Shown in pieces: positions 19,702-28,994 of a stretch of 64,000 bases of DNA (positions are counted from its first letter, which is position 1; the number at the start of each line of letters is the position of its first letter). The DNA is from Paraburkholderia aromaticivorans. Its GTDB lineage: Bacteria > Pseudomonadota > Gammaproteobacteria > Burkholderiales > Burkholderiaceae. Below the pieces are notes generated by a model, which did not search any database, was not told the DNA's origin, and saw only the letters and a list, made by a program, of their open reading frames with translations. A program made the translations under genes and the position numbers. The stretch is from contig NZ_CP022990.1 of the NCBI RefSeq assembly GCF_002278075.1, forward strand, positions 2,170,001-2,234,000, written 5' to 3'.

Positions 19702-20099
19702 GGCGAAGAGTGCGACCTGGGCCGCGTAGAATCGAGTGGGTAAAGAATATTTAACGCGCGAGCGGCACGAATCGCCGACTAGTACAGGTCAGGCCCGCAC
19801 GTCACGGAGTCAGCCGCCAGTATAGACGTGTGCTGCACAGCGGTCGCGCCGCGCGCAAGGCTTTTTGTCGCTGGGTGTTGGCTGCCGCACAAGCGGCAAA
19901 TGACCAGCGGACGAGCGGCGGACGAGTAGCGCAGGGGTTTGACGCCGGCCTTGCAGCAAGGTTCGACGAGCGGAAATTTCGTTACAGAATGACGCGCCCG
20001 CGTACCAGCATCGCATGAGGATTGGTGTTATTGTGCAATGCACAACAAACTGCCGTTCTACCGGACGGACCCTGTCCCTTTTTGCGAGGTTATCCGCCA
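19702..20099. other. Divergent intergenic region, PAP2 phosphatase / PHB-depolymerase-like esterase
   Basis: No gene was seen in these 398 bp. The one notable element is the palindrome TTGTGC-AAT-GCACAA at 20031-20045, listed separately, which lies 55 bp before the esterase start. Confidence 0.45.
20031..20045. promoter_or_regulatory. Palindrome TTGTGC-N3-GCACAA, possible PhaR-type operator
   Basis: A perfect 6-bp inverted repeat with a 3-base centre lies just upstream of a PHB-depolymerase-like gene. TGC/GCA-type palindromes are the sort bound by PhaR, the polyhydroxyalkanoate-responsive repressor, in related bacteria; the assignment is inference from context. Confidence 0.35.
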
Positions 20100-21296
20100 A
20101 TGGCAAAAAGTCTATCGAAAATCTGGCTGCGCGGTCTGAAGCGGCTGCTCGCGATCCAAACCGAGCACAGTCGCAAAACCACCAAGCGCACCACGACGCG
20201 ACCGGCCCGGCCCGCCGCCGCCAAGCCGTCCACTAAGGTTCGCCCGCTCAAGCCGGCTGCGGCCGTGCGGGCGCCCGCCAAGCGCGACGTGCCGCGCGCC
20301 GCCGCCCGCGAATCGCGGGTGCGTCCGCGTGCGTCGGCATGGGCGAGCGGCTCGTGGACGCGCTCGTTCCACTCCGCGCCTGCTGCGCCCGGCCGGCTCG
20401 TCAATCATCTTCAGTATGGCTTGTATATCCCGGCGGGCCATGCGTTCGAGGCCATGCCGCTGGTGGTGATGCTTCACGGCTGCACCCAGTCGATCGATGA
20501 ATTTGCCGAAGGCACGCGGATGAATGTGCTGGCCGACCGTTTCGGGTTTGCCGTGGTTTATCCGGAACAGTCGAAGCACGTGCATTCGCATCGCTGCTGG
20601 CATTGGTACGACGCCGGTGAAAACGCGGGCGGGGCTGAAGCGCGCGCGGTGGTTTCGCTGGTGGACGCGCTGATTGCGCAGCATGGTTTCGACAGCGAGC
20701 GCGTGTACGTCGCCGGAATCTCCGCCGGGGCGGGGTTGACGGCGCTTTTGGCCGTCAACTATCCCGAGCATTTCGCGGCGGTCGCGCTGCATTCCGGCCC
20801 CGCTTTCGGCGAGGCGCGTTCCGGCATCGCGGCGATGGACGTGATGCGGCGCGGCGCGCGCCGTGAGCCAGCCGAACTGGTCGACGAGACCGCCGACGTC
20901 GCCAGTTATCCCGGCATGCCCGCCATCATCATTCACGGCGACGCCGACCATGTGGTCGCGCCGGTCAATGCGGACCAGTTGGCGGTGCAGTTTCTTCGTC
21001 TGAATCGTGTCGTCGACCAGAACGGTGCGCGCAAATCCGGCGAAGTGCGCGAAGAGCGCAAGGGCGGCGTGGTGATGCGCGACTATCTGCGCGGCGGCCG
21101 GCGCCTGGTGCGGCTGTGCCGAGTGCAAGGGCTTGCCCATGCGTGGAGCGGCGGCGATGACGCGGTGCCGTTTCACTCCGCCAAAGGTCCGGACGCAAGC
21201 GCCATGGTGTGGGAGTTCTTCAAGCATCAGCGCCGCACGGGAACTGGCCGTATCGCGGAAACGGCCGCCACGGCGGTCTCCGCCGGCGCACGGTGA
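20100..21296 (+). CDS. PHB depolymerase family esterase
   Basis: A 398-residue alpha/beta hydrolase of the esterase-PHB family, which hydrolyses poly-3-hydroxybutyrate or related esters. The first 80 residues form a basic Lys/Arg/Ala-Pro-rich tail with no signal peptide, so it may act inside the cell. The catalytic domain starts at about residue 100 with the oxyanion-hole PLVVMLHGCTQ, the nucleophile box GISAGAG and Asp/His sites in IIIHGDADHVV and AHAWSGG. The ATG at 20100 has GCGAGG upstream. The long basic N-terminus is unusual and could contact the granule surface (inference). Confidence 0.87.
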   Translation: MAKSLSKIWLRGLKRLLAIQTEHSRKTTKRTTTRPARPAAAKPSTKVRPLKPAAAVRAPAKRDVPRAAARESRVRPRASAWASGSWTRSFHSAPAAPGRLVNHLQYGLYIPAGHAFEAMPLVVMLHGCTQSIDEFAEGTRMNVLADRFGFAVVYPEQSKHVHSHRCWHWYDAGENAGGAEARAVVSLVDALIAQHGFDSERVYVAGISAGAGLTALLAVNYPEHFAAVALHSGPAFGEARSGIAAMDVMRRGARREPAELVDETADVASYPGMPAIIIHGDADHVVAPVNADQLAVQFLRLNRVVDQNGARKSGEVREERKGGVVMRDYLRGGRRLVRLCRVQGLAHAWSGGDDAVPFHSAKGPDASAMVWEFFKHQRRTGTGRIAETAATAVSAGAR

Positions 21297-21335
21297 CCTG
21301 AAAGCAACATTTCGAATTGAGTGCTGGCGTGTAAC

Positions 21336-21370
21336 TAGGGTTTTCCCTATAATACGGGTTATCCCCTAGG
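21336..21370 (+). promoter_or_regulatory. Promoter with overlapping palindromes before the DUF3563 gene
   Basis: A consensus -10, TATAAT, is at 21348-21353. It is overlapped by the inverted repeat TAGGG-TTTT-CCCTA (21336-21349) and followed by GGG-TTAT-CCC (21356-21365). A weak -35 (TGGCGT, 21325-21330) lies 17 bp upstream. The arrangement suggests a repressed promoter; the regulator is unknown. Confidence 0.55.
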
Positions 21371-21403
21371 TAGTAACGCCTAAACTCACTTTCGAGGTTG
21401 ACC

Positions 21404-21580
21404 ATGTATCTGCTTAGCCGCCTGTTTCTGTTCTTGACCAAATCGCCCGATCAACTCGCTAAGGAACGTGCTGACGCATTCCTCGCTGAAGCCACCGATC
21501 TGTACGATCTGGAATTCCGTATGCGCAAGCTGGACCGCGAGGCGAATGTCCGCCAACCGTCATGGATGACCCAGCACTAA
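21404..21580 (+). CDS. DUF3563 family small protein
   Basis: A 58-residue protein with an N-terminal hydrophobic patch (MYLLSRLFLFLTKSPDQ) and an amphipathic charged helix (AKERADAFLAEATDLYDLEF...). I recognise this as the DUF3563 family of Burkholderiales, which has no known function. The ATG at 21404 has GAGG 6-7 bases upstream; an in-frame TTG two codons earlier is less likely. A strong TATAAT promoter with overlapping palindromes lies directly upstream, implying tight regulation of an abundant small protein. Confidence 0.83.
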   Translation: MYLLSRLFLFLTKSPDQLAKERADAFLAEATDLYDLEFRMRKLDREANVRQPSWMTQH

Positions 21581-21857
21581 GCTGCACAAGCTAAAACATC
21601 GGCGCGTATTGAGACGTCGATGTTTCGGGTGAAGCGCCCAAGCTGTCGTCGACTTGCGCGAGCGCGCAGACAGCCGGATTCAATTGCCACCACGCGTGAT
21701 TCAACTCCGCGGCGAACGCCACCCAAGTTGCACAGCACATCAATAAGTCCGCTTGCCTTGCCGTTCATTTCCGGTAACGCCAGCAACGACGGCAATCGGC
21801 TCATCCCTGAGCTTTTTCAGATGTACTGAACCACAGCAATGCGACGTGAGCGGGTGC

Positions 21858-23357
21858 TCACTTGCCAAAGCGGGCCAACGTACGCGCCCGTGCTTCGGCA
21901 TGGTCCACGATCGGCGCCGGATAGTCTTTGCCCAACACCACACCGCATTCGGCGAGCCGTTCCGCGCCCGCTTGCCACGGTGCATGAATCCATTTCGACG
22001 GCAGCTTTGCAAGCTGAGGCAGGTAGCGCTTGATAAAGCGTCCTTCGGCGTCGAATTTTTCGGACTGCGTGACCGGATTGAAAATCCGGAAGTAAGGCTG
22101 CGCATCGCATCCCGTCGACGCCGCCCACTGCCAGCCGCCGTTATTCGCCGAGAAATCGAAGTCGTTTAGCTGTTCGGCGAAATATCGCTCGCCGAGCCGC
22201 CAGTCCACGCCGAGATCCTTGACCAGAAAACTCGCCGTCACCATCCGCAAGCGATTGTGCATGTAGCCGGTGCGGTTCAGTTGCAGCATGGCGGCGTCGA
22301 CCAGCGGGTAGCCTGTGCGTCCGTCGCACCACGCGGCGAATGCTTCGTCCGCTTCCGGTCCTCGCTCCCAGCGCAGCCGGTCGTACTCTTCCTTGAACGA
22401 CGCCCCGCTCGCGAGCCGCGGATGATGCGCCAGAATCATGAAGTAGAAGTCGCGCCAGATCAGTTCCGACAGCCACGTAGCCGAGCCCTGTCCGTCGGGT
22501 TGCAGCGACATCTCGTGGGCAAGGCGTGCGAGCGTGCGGATCGAGACGGTGCCGAAGCGCAGATGCATCGACAGATAGCTCGGGCCCTTGGCCGCGGGGA
22601 AGTCGCGCCGGTCGGCGTAGCTGTCTATGCGGGTCATGAAATCGTCGAGCAGATGTTGCGCGCCGCTCATGCCGGTGGGCAGCTTGAGTTCACCGAGGCT
22701 GCTTGGCGCAAAGCCGAGTTGTTCGAGCGTCGGTAGCTGGCGATCCAGCTTCGACGGCAGTGCGGCCAGATGCTTGGCGTACTTTTCCACGGGATACGGC
22801 TTCAGATCGAACGCGGTCAGTTGCTTGAGCCAGGCATTCTTGTACGGCGTGAACACCGTGAACGGTTTGCTCTGCGCCGTGAGCACCTCGTCGCGTTCGA
22901 AAATCACCTGGTCCTTGAACGTCAGCCATTGGCGTTCGGCATCGGCGAGTTGCTCGCGCACCGTCTCGTCGCGCTCGATTGCGACCGGCTCGTAGTCGTG
23001 ATTCGCGAACACCGCGTCCACACCGAGGTCGCCGGCCAGTATCGGCACCAATTCGGCCGGATCGCCGTGCAACACGATCAGACCGCCCCCCTTGACGCGC
23101 AACGCCTCGTCCAGCTCACCCAGCGCCGCGAGAATGAACTCGACGCGGCGGTCCTGCGGCGGCGTGTCTGGATGGCGAGCCCGCCAGACTTCGACCAGAG
23201 GCCGCAGGATCGTCGTATCGAACACGAATACGCACCACACGCGCTCGCAGTGCTTGAGCGCGTAGTAGAGCGCGGCGTTGTCCGTGCTGCGCAGGTCGCG
23301 GCGAAGCCAGACCAGACCGGTGTCGAAGGTGTCGTTGAGTCGTCGGACGCGTGTCAT
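21858..23357 (-). CDS. phrB: Deoxyribodipyrimidine photolyase (class I CPD)
   Basis: A 499-residue flavoenzyme that uses blue light to split cyclobutane pyrimidine dimers. The N-terminal antenna domain starts with LVWLRRDLRSTDNAAL. The C-terminal FAD domain carries the signature from TGYPLVDAAMLQLNRTGYMHNR through DFDFSANNGGWQWAASTGCDAQPY. Its length is typical (470-500). The ATG at 23357 is followed closely by the family start. The gene is monocistronic. Confidence 0.95.
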   Translation of the reverse strand: MTRVRRLNDTFDTGLVWLRRDLRSTDNAALYYALKHCERVWCVFVFDTTILRPLVEVWRARHPDTPPQDRRVEFILAALGELDEALRVKGGGLIVLHGDPAELVPILAGDLGVDAVFANHDYEPVAIERDETVREQLADAERQWLTFKDQVIFERDEVLTAQSKPFTVFTPYKNAWLKQLTAFDLKPYPVEKYAKHLAALPSKLDRQLPTLEQLGFAPSSLGELKLPTGMSGAQHLLDDFMTRIDSYADRRDFPAAKGPSYLSMHLRFGTVSIRTLARLAHEMSLQPDGQGSATWLSELIWRDFYFMILAHHPRLASGASFKEEYDRLRWERGPEADEAFAAWCDGRTGYPLVDAAMLQLNRTGYMHNRLRMVTASFLVKDLGVDWRLGERYFAEQLNDFDFSANNGGWQWAASTGCDAQPYFRIFNPVTQSEKFDAEGRFIKRYLPQLAKLPSKWIHAPWQAGAERLAECGVVLGKDYPAPIVDHAEARARTLARFGK

Positions 23358-23585
23358 CGGGAATGTGGATCGTTGAACCAGGGGATGGCTGCGCTATCGC
23401 CGGCCGCAGGCGAAGCAGGTGGCGGCACGAGCCCGTATTGCACATTGCATGCCGCGTCCGCAAAGTGGGACAGCGCCCGGCCCCTATTGTGCAGGGTACG
23501 GGCGCTGTGTGTGCCAGGCGGCGCGTTCTTTGCGCCTCCCGAGCCATGTTTGAACCATGCTTTAGCGATGCATCGAAGCCGCAGC

Positions 23586-24005
23586 TTAGGCGACTTGCAA
23601 ACGGACCGCGACGTTGTTGCGCGTGGCGTTCGAGTACGGGCAGACCTGATGGGCCGCGTCGACCAGTTCCCTCGCCGCGTCGGCGTCCAGACCCGGCAGC
23701 GAAACGCGCAGGTCGATATCGAGCGCGAAGCCGCCTTTGTCGTTCGGGCCGATGCCGACTTCCGCCGTGACTTGCGTGTCTGCCGGCAAAGTCTTTTTGT
23801 GCTGGCCGGCGACAAACTTCATGGCGCTCAGGAAACACGCCGAGTAGCCGGCGGCGAACAGTTGTTCCGGATTCGTACCCGCTGCGCCAGTGCCGCCCAG
23901 CTCGCGCGGTGCGGCCAGCTTGACGTCCAATGCATTATCCGACGACACGGCACGGCCGTCGCGGCCACCGGTGCTCGTTGCGCTTGCCTTGTAGAGGATG
24001 TTCAT
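23586..24005 (-). CDS. ohr: Organic hydroperoxide reductase Ohr
   Basis: A 139-residue OsmC/Ohr thiol peroxidase that reduces organic and fatty-acid hydroperoxides using lipoyl groups. Both catalytic cysteines are present: C57 in YSACFLSA and C122 in HQVCPYSNA. The start MNILYKASATSTGGR is typical. It lies 173 bp downstream of ohrR on the same strand, and the gap contains an OhrR-type palindrome at 24112-24139, so induction by hydroperoxide through OhrR is expected. Confidence 0.95.
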   Translation of the reverse strand: MNILYKASATSTGGRDGRAVSSDNALDVKLAAPRELGGTGAAGTNPEQLFAAGYSACFLSAMKFVAGQHKKTLPADTQVTAEVGIGPNDKGGFALDIDLRVSLPGLDADAARELVDAAHQVCPYSNATRNNVAVRLQVA

Positions 24006-24111
24006 GGTGCTGCTCCTTTGTCTGGATTGTCAGGATCTGGGTATTTGCTGCGTTTGCCGGCCCACCTTTCCGGCAGGGCACTGGTTGCGTTGGCATGCGA
24101 TAAAGATAGTG

Positions 24112-24139
24112 TACAAATAATTTGTGTGCAAACTATTTT
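24112..24139. promoter_or_regulatory. Candidate OhrR operator before ohr
   Basis: A perfect palindrome ACAAAT-A-ATTTGT (24113-24125) is followed by a second half-site region TGCAAAC-TATTTT. A 28-base stretch aligns to the sequence before ohrR (24655-24682) with 20 of 28 positions identical, supporting one regulator at both sites. Confidence 0.65.
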
Positions 24140-24178
24140 TTATATCGTACCGATAGCACATGTTCCGCAACGCGCCAG

Positions 24179-24631
24179 CTAGTGGTCCATGTAATCGTTG
24201 AGGGTGGCGCGCAGGCGAGTCAGGTCATCCCGCAGACGCAGCAGAAATTCGGGCGTCTGCTGCGTCGCGCAGAAGATTTCCGCGGGCACTTCGCGCGCCT
24301 GGCGCTTGAGTGCCGAACCGGCTTTGGTGAGCCGCACATAGACGAGACGCTCGTCGTCGACGCCGCGCACGCGTGCCACCAGCCCCTGTGTCTCGAGTCG
24401 CTTGAGCAGCGGCGTGACCGTCGCCGAATCGAGGTTCAGGCGCGCGGCCATGTCTTTCACCGTGATGTCGTCGCTCTCCCACAGCACCAGCATCGTGAGA
24501 TATTGCGGATAGGTCAGGCCGAGCTTGTCGAGCAGCGGCTTGTACGCCTTCGTCATGGCGAGCGAGGTGGAGTAGAGGGCGAAGCAGAGTTGCTCGTCGA
24601 GCGTGAAGGGCAAAGCGGAGCGCTGGGTCAT
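24179..24631 (-). CDS. ohrR: MarR-family organic-peroxide sensor OhrR (2-Cys type)
   Basis: A 150-residue repressor that senses organic hydroperoxides by cysteine oxidation. C16 in [12 protein letters not shown] is the reactive cysteine of the family, and C121 in [11 protein letters not shown] is placed for the intersubunit disulfide of 2-Cys OhrR proteins. The wHTH (about residues 50-100) has the [10 protein letters not shown] wing. The ATG at 24631 is preferred over a start 16 codons upstream, whose extension is Cys-rich and overlaps the operator. Sites at 24112 and 24655 suggest control of ohr and of itself. Confidence 0.92.
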   Translation of the reverse strand: MTQRSALPFTLDEQLCFALYSTSLAMTKAYKPLLDKLGLTYPQYLTMLVLWESDDITVKDMAARLNLDSATVTPLLKRLETQGLVARVRGVDDERLVYVRLTKAGSALKRQAREVPAEIFCATQQTPEFLLRLRDDLTRLRATLNDYMDH

Positions 24632-24654
24632 GATGCATCTCGCAAAAAATAGCG

Positions 24655-24682
24655 TGCAAATCGATTGCGCGCAAACCATTGT
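24655..24682. promoter_or_regulatory. Candidate OhrR operator before ohrR (autoregulation)
   Basis: This matches the ohr site at 20 of 28 positions, including CAAAT and GCAAAC with identical spacing. It lies 24 bp upstream of the ohrR start. Confidence 0.6.
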
Positions 24683-24800
24683 GCCGCAATTCGGCGCAGG
24701 TTGACGAGTGCGGTTGGGAATTTCTGAAGCGGGAGAGTGGGCGCCGCAGTGCAGGCAGTGCAGGGGCGGCGCTAGAACTGCGCTCGCCCCGGCATGGAGG

Positions 24801-25607
24801 TCAAGCCGCCGGTGTGGTTGGCAAGTCCGGTGTTTCGGGCGTTTGCACGCCGAAACAGCCGCGATAGGTTGCGTAGAACGAGCAGTACAGCATGGTCGTC
24901 ACGATCATCGTGGCGGGCATCAGGACCGCGAACGCGAAGTCGCCGGCGCCCAGCGCCTGCATCAGCGCGGACAAGCCGAGCGATACCGTGATCGCCACTG
25001 CGAACCAGAGCGCGCCGAACACGATGAACGCGCCGCGGTTGCGCCAGCAACTGACGATGCTGAAGAACATTGCCTTGACGGGCGGCACGTCATGCCAAGC
25101 GGTGAGAATCGGCGAGAACCAGAAAATCATTGCGACCGGGAGGTAAAGCGCCAAGGCGGTGATGACTGCTAGCGGAATATTGCTATTGGCTATCGCGTCC
25201 TGATCCATCGTGGCGGCGCCCAGCATCACCTTCAGCAGCATGCCGCCGTCGGCGAGCGCCGAACCGGCCAGCACCAGCGCCATCGCGACGACGTAGAGCA
25301 CGCCGAGCACCAGCAGCCGTTTGGCGACCACCGGGCCATACGAGTGGAAACCGTCCACCAGAATGGTCGGAAACACCGGCTTGCCGGCAATCGTGTTGCG
25401 GCACGCCGCCATGAAACCGACCGCGACGCCCGGAATGAACGCGAGCGGCAGCACGCCGCCGATCACGGGAATCTGCGACACGAGCGTCATCACCAGCAGA
25501 TAGGTGAAGAACAGCGTCAGGAACGCGAGCGGGTTCTTACGGAACAGCCAGATACCCTGCCGGAACCACACATAGCCGGTTTTCGCGGGGACTTCGATCA
25601 GTTGCAT
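24801..25607 (-). CDS. BPSS1780-type inner-membrane protein
   Basis: A 268-residue polytopic membrane protein with about six hydrophobic segments and the N-terminal signature [19 protein letters not shown]. The family is widespread in Burkholderia and has no known function. Its ATG lies inside the thrB 3' end (10-bp overlap), so the two are co-transcribed and translationally coupled. The link with threonine synthesis is probably only operonic. Confidence 0.82.
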   Translation of the reverse strand: MQLIEVPAKTGYVWFRQGIWLFRKNPLAFLTLFFTYLLVMTLVSQIPVIGGVLPLAFIPGVAVGFMAACRNTIAGKPVFPTILVDGFHSYGPVVAKRLLVLGVLYVVAMALVLAGSALADGGMLLKVMLGAATMDQDAIANSNIPLAVITALALYLPVAMIFWFSPILTAWHDVPPVKAMFFSIVSCWRNRGAFIVFGALWFAVAITVSLGLSALMQALGAGDFAFAVLMPATMIVTTMLYCSFYATYRGCFGVQTPETPDLPTTPAA

Positions 25608-26593
25608 GAGGTATGAATGCCTGGAAGTGCAACACCGGACAGGCGTTCGCGCAGAATGCGCTCGAAATGGCCGGGGTCGTGTGGTTTGAGCAACTCGGCC
25701 GCGCGCGGCAAATGGAAATCATACAGGCGCGAGACCCAGAAACGGTATGCGCCGGCGCGCAACATGTCGCCCCAGTGACGATTTTCTTCGACGGTGAACG
25801 GGCGCACGGTCTGATAGGCGCGCAGCATCGCTTCGGTGCGTGCATCGTCGAGTTTGCCGGTGGCGAGGTCGACGCACCAGTCGTTGACCGTCACCGCCAC
25901 GTCGAACAGCCACTTGTCGCAGCCGGCGAAGTAGAAGTCGAAGAAACCGCCCAGGCGCACCTCGTGGCCCGTGTCAGGAGCGGCGTGGGCGAACATGGCG
26001 TTGTCGCGGAACAGATCGGCGTGGCACGGACCTCCGGGCAGCGCGGCGTAATCGGCCGAGGCGAAAAAGGCTTCCTGATGCGCCAGTTCGGACGACAGCA
26101 ACTCACGTTGCTCGCCTTCCAGAAAAGGCAGAATGGTCGGCACGGTTTCCTTCCACCATGGCAGGCTGCGCAGGTTCGGCTGATAGGCCGGGTAGTCGCG
26201 TCCCGCCAGGTGCATGCGCGCCAGCATTTGCCCGACCTCGATGCAGTGTTCGACGCCCGGCGCCAATTCCGGCGCGCCCTCGAGCTTCGTCACGATCGCG
26301 GCGGGCTTGCCTTGCAACAGCCCGAACAGCGCGCCGTCTTCGCGTGGCATGGGGTCCGGCACCGGCACGCGGTGCGCGGCGAGATGCCGCATAAGGTCGA
26401 GATAGAACGGCAGTTGTTCGGCCGTCAGCTTTTCGAAGATCGTGAGGACATATTCGCCGCGCGTTGTCGTCAGAAAGAAGTTGCTGTTCTCAATACCGGA
26501 GGAGATGCCGCGAAATTCGACGACGTCGCCGAGGTCGTAATGGCGCATCCATTCTGCAAGTTGGGGTTCAGTGACAGCGGTGAAGACAGCCAT
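25598..26593 (-). CDS. thrB: Homoserine kinase
   Basis: Phosphorylates L-homoserine to O-phosphohomoserine in threonine synthesis. At 331 residues it is of the choline-kinase-fold type, not the GHMP type of enterics. Start [16 protein letters not shown], phosphate-loop region [12 protein letters not shown], catalytic HADLFRDN, and metal-binding [19 protein letters not shown] are all typical. It follows DUF2782 on the same strand (225 bp gap) and overlaps the BPSS1780-type gene. Confidence 0.94.
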   Translation of the reverse strand: MAVFTAVTEPQLAEWMRHYDLGDVVEFRGISSGIENSNFFLTTTRGEYVLTIFEKLTAEQLPFYLDLMRHLAAHRVPVPDPMPREDGALFGLLQGKPAAIVTKLEGAPELAPGVEHCIEVGQMLARMHLAGRDYPAYQPNLRSLPWWKETVPTILPFLEGEQRELLSSELAHQEAFFASADYAALPGGPCHADLFRDNAMFAHAAPDTGHEVRLGGFFDFYFAGCDKWLFDVAVTVNDWCVDLATGKLDDARTEAMLRAYQTVRPFTVEENRHWGDMLRAGAYRFWVSRLYDFHLPRAAELLKPHDPGHFERILRERLSGVALPGIHTSCN

Positions 26594-26817
26594 GCGGGAA
26601 ACGTCGGTTCAGGTTGGTCGGGCTGGCGCGATGCGGCCAGTGCGATATGCGGCACATGCGGTACGAAAACGTGGTCTGCGGGACCGTGAAGCGCTACGGC
26701 ATTTCAGTGGCGTACGGCCAGGGTGAAACTCGGCAAGCAGGCCGAGACCCGGGCCGACGCCCGGCGGGCGCGTGGATCCGGGCGGCGGCCCACACCGGGG
26801 CGCCGCCCCGGCATGCA

Positions 26818-27213
26818 TCAATAGGTCAGATTCACCGACGGCAAGCGCGTGCTCGCGCGGCCGTTGTCGCGCACGGTGGGCGACGTGTCGAGCGGCGCGC
26901 TCATCTGGTAGCGCGTGCCGAGGTTCGAATGCACGTTGATTTCGACGGGCTTGCCTTTGTCGCGGTATTCGGTGATTTCGGTGCCGTTGGCACTGCGTTC
27001 GTAAAAGCTCGGCGTGCGCGGCACGTTGATTTCGACCTTCGAGCTGACCTCGGCGGCCGGCCGATTGATCTTCTCCAGATCCGGCAGGCCGGCCCGTTCA
27101 TTGGCGGACTGAGGCACGCCGGCGGGCGGCGTGTCGTCGACAGGCTGGGCTGCCATCGCGGCGTTGCCAAAGGCGAGGGCCAGTGCAACGGCGACGGGAA
27201 GGAGCGGCTTCAT
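26818..27213 (-). CDS. DUF2782 family periplasmic protein
   Basis: A 131-residue secreted protein. The signal peptide MKPLLPVAVALALAFGNAAM ends at about AMAAQP. The mature domain holds the family block EITEYRDKGKPVEINVHSNLG followed by RYQMSAPLD. The ATG at 27213 is chosen because a longer in-frame extension is basic and precedes the signal peptide. Proximity to thrB is typical for this family; its function is unknown. Confidence 0.83.
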   Translation of the reverse strand: MKPLLPVAVALALAFGNAAMAAQPVDDTPPAGVPQSANERAGLPDLEKINRPAAEVSSKVEINVPRTPSFYERSANGTEITEYRDKGKPVEINVHSNLGTRYQMSAPLDTSPTVRDNGRASTRLPSVNLTY

Positions 27214-27412
27214 GGTGATTCTCCGATAGAGTGCCCCGATTCTAGCAAATCCAGCCTGGCCACCGGGCGCGATCGCCTTATTTTGCGCCCCTTTCGCGCG
27301 GCGTGCCCGCAATCTCGCGAGCCGCGCCCGAGCGTGTGTTGCGGAGCCGCCAGGTCATTTGGCGATCACGCGTTCCGTGGTAATGTGGCCTCATCAATCG
27401 AGGCGAATGAAG

Positions 27413-28939
27413 ATGAACAACGATACCAATCAACGCGCGGTGCAGACTCCCGCCAACAGCTTCCCAACCGAATCCTTCGACGACGCGACCGAGGCCGTCA
27501 CGCGCCTCTCGGCGATCTACGAAGCGAACACTTCGTTCCTGCGCGACGCCTTCGCGCGCTATCGCCGCAACGAGCTGTTCCCGAGCCGCGTGCGCGCCTG
27601 CTATCCCTTCGTGCGCGTGTGCACTGAAGTCAACACGCATATCGACTCGCGTCGTTCGTATGGTTTCGTCGCGGGCCCGGGCGTCTTCGAAACGACCGTC
27701 ACGCGGCCGGATCTGTTCGGCAATTACTATCGCGAGCAATTGCGCCTGCTGGCGAAGAACCATCACGTGCAGATCGAAGTCGGTGTCTCGGACCAGCCGA
27801 TTCCGATTCATTTCGCCTTTGCCGAAGGCATCCACCTCGAAGGCGATCTGGATCGCGAGCGCCTGTTCCTGATGCGCGACGTGTTCGACACACCGGACCT
27901 CGCGCTGCTCGACGACCGCATCGTCAACGGCACGTATGAGCCGCAGCCGGGCGAGCCGCATCCGCTCGCGCTGTTCACGGCGGCGCGGGTCGATTTCTCG
28001 CTGCATCGGCTGAAACACTATACGGCGACTTCGCCCACGCATTGCCAGAACTACGTGCTGTATACGAATTACCAGTTCTATATCGACGAGTTCGTCAAAC
28101 TCGGCCGCACGATGATGGCCCATACCGACGACGAAGAGCAGCGCGCCTATCGCAGCGAATACACGTCGTTCGTCGAGCCCGGCGACGTGGTCACGTACAA
28201 CGAGAACCTCGGCGAGCAGGCGCAGGAAGGCACGGCTCCGCCGCGCCTGCCGCAAATGCCGGCGTATCACCTGAAGCGCGCCGACGGCAGCGGCATCACG
28301 ATGGTCAACATCGGCGTCGGGCCGTCCAATGCGAAGACCATTACGGATCACATCGCCGTGCTGCGTCCGCATGCCTGGATCATGCTCGGCCACTGCGCCG
28401 GGCTGCGCAACACGCAGCGTCTCGGCGACTATGTGCTGGCGCACGGCTATGTGCGCGAGGATCACGTGCTCGACGACGACTTGCCGCTGTGGGTGCCGAT
28501 TCCGGCGCTCGCCGAAGTGCAGGTCGCGCTGGAACGCGCGGTCGCACAGGTCACGCAACTGGACGGCGTCGAATTGAAGCGCGTGATGCGTACGGGCACG
28601 GTGGCGAGCGTGGACAACCGCAACTGGGAATTGCGCGATCACCGCGAGCCGGTGCAGCGCCTGTCGCAAAGCCGCGCGATTGCACTCGACATGGAAAGCG
28701 CGACGATCGCCGCCAACGGCTTCCGTTTCCGCGTGCCTTACGGCACCTTGCTCTGCGTATCGGACAAGCCCTTGCATGGCGAGCTGAAGCTGCCGGGCAT
28801 GGCCGATCAGTTCTATCGCGCGCAGGTCGATCAGCATCTGCAGATCGGCGTGAAGGCAATGGAGCTATTGCGGATGAACGGGCTGCATCGTTTGCATAGC
28901 CGCAAGCTGCGCAGCTTCGCGGAAGTGGCGTTCCAGTAA
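27413..28939 (+). CDS. amn: AMP nucleosidase
   Basis: Hydrolyses AMP to adenine and ribose-5-phosphate, controlling adenylate pools. The 508-residue protein has the family N-terminal domain (AMP-regulatory) and a C-terminal nucleoside-phosphorylase-fold domain (NIGVGPSNAKTITDHI, AWIMLGHCAGL, ALDMESATIAANGF). The start is uncertain between ATG codons at 27407 and 27413; I prefer 27413 because GAGG lies nine bases upstream. It is divergent from DUF2782 and convergent with the chromate genes across a perfect hairpin. Confidence 0.93.
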   Translation: MNNDTNQRAVQTPANSFPTESFDDATEAVTRLSAIYEANTSFLRDAFARYRRNELFPSRVRACYPFVRVCTEVNTHIDSRRSYGFVAGPGVFETTVTRPDLFGNYYREQLRLLAKNHHVQIEVGVSDQPIPIHFAFAEGIHLEGDLDRERLFLMRDVFDTPDLALLDDRIVNGTYEPQPGEPHPLALFTAARVDFSLHRLKHYTATSPTHCQNYVLYTNYQFYIDEFVKLGRTMMAHTDDEEQRAYRSEYTSFVEPGDVVTYNENLGEQAQEGTAPPRLPQMPAYHLKRADGSGITMVNIGVGPSNAKTITDHIAVLRPHAWIMLGHCAGLRNTQRLGDYVLAHGYVREDHVLDDDLPLWVPIPALAEVQVALERAVAQVTQLDGVELKRVMRTGTVASVDNRNWELRDHREPVQRLSQSRAIALDMESATIAANGFRFRVPYGTLLCVSDKPLHGELKLPGMADQFYRAQVDQHLQIGVKAMELLRMNGLHRLHSRKLRSFAEVAFQ

Positions 28940-28959
28940 GCGCCTTTTCACGGGCAAAC

Positions 28960-28988
28960 AAGGGCGAGCTCGGATCCGGCTCGCCCTT
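28960..28988. terminator. Bidirectional hairpin between amn and chromate transporter
   Basis: A perfect 10-bp stem AAGGGCGAGC (28960-28969) / GCTCGCCCTT (28979-28988) with a 9-base loop lies between convergent genes. The downstream T tract is short, so efficiency is uncertain. Confidence 0.6.
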
Positions 28989-28994
28989 GCTCGT

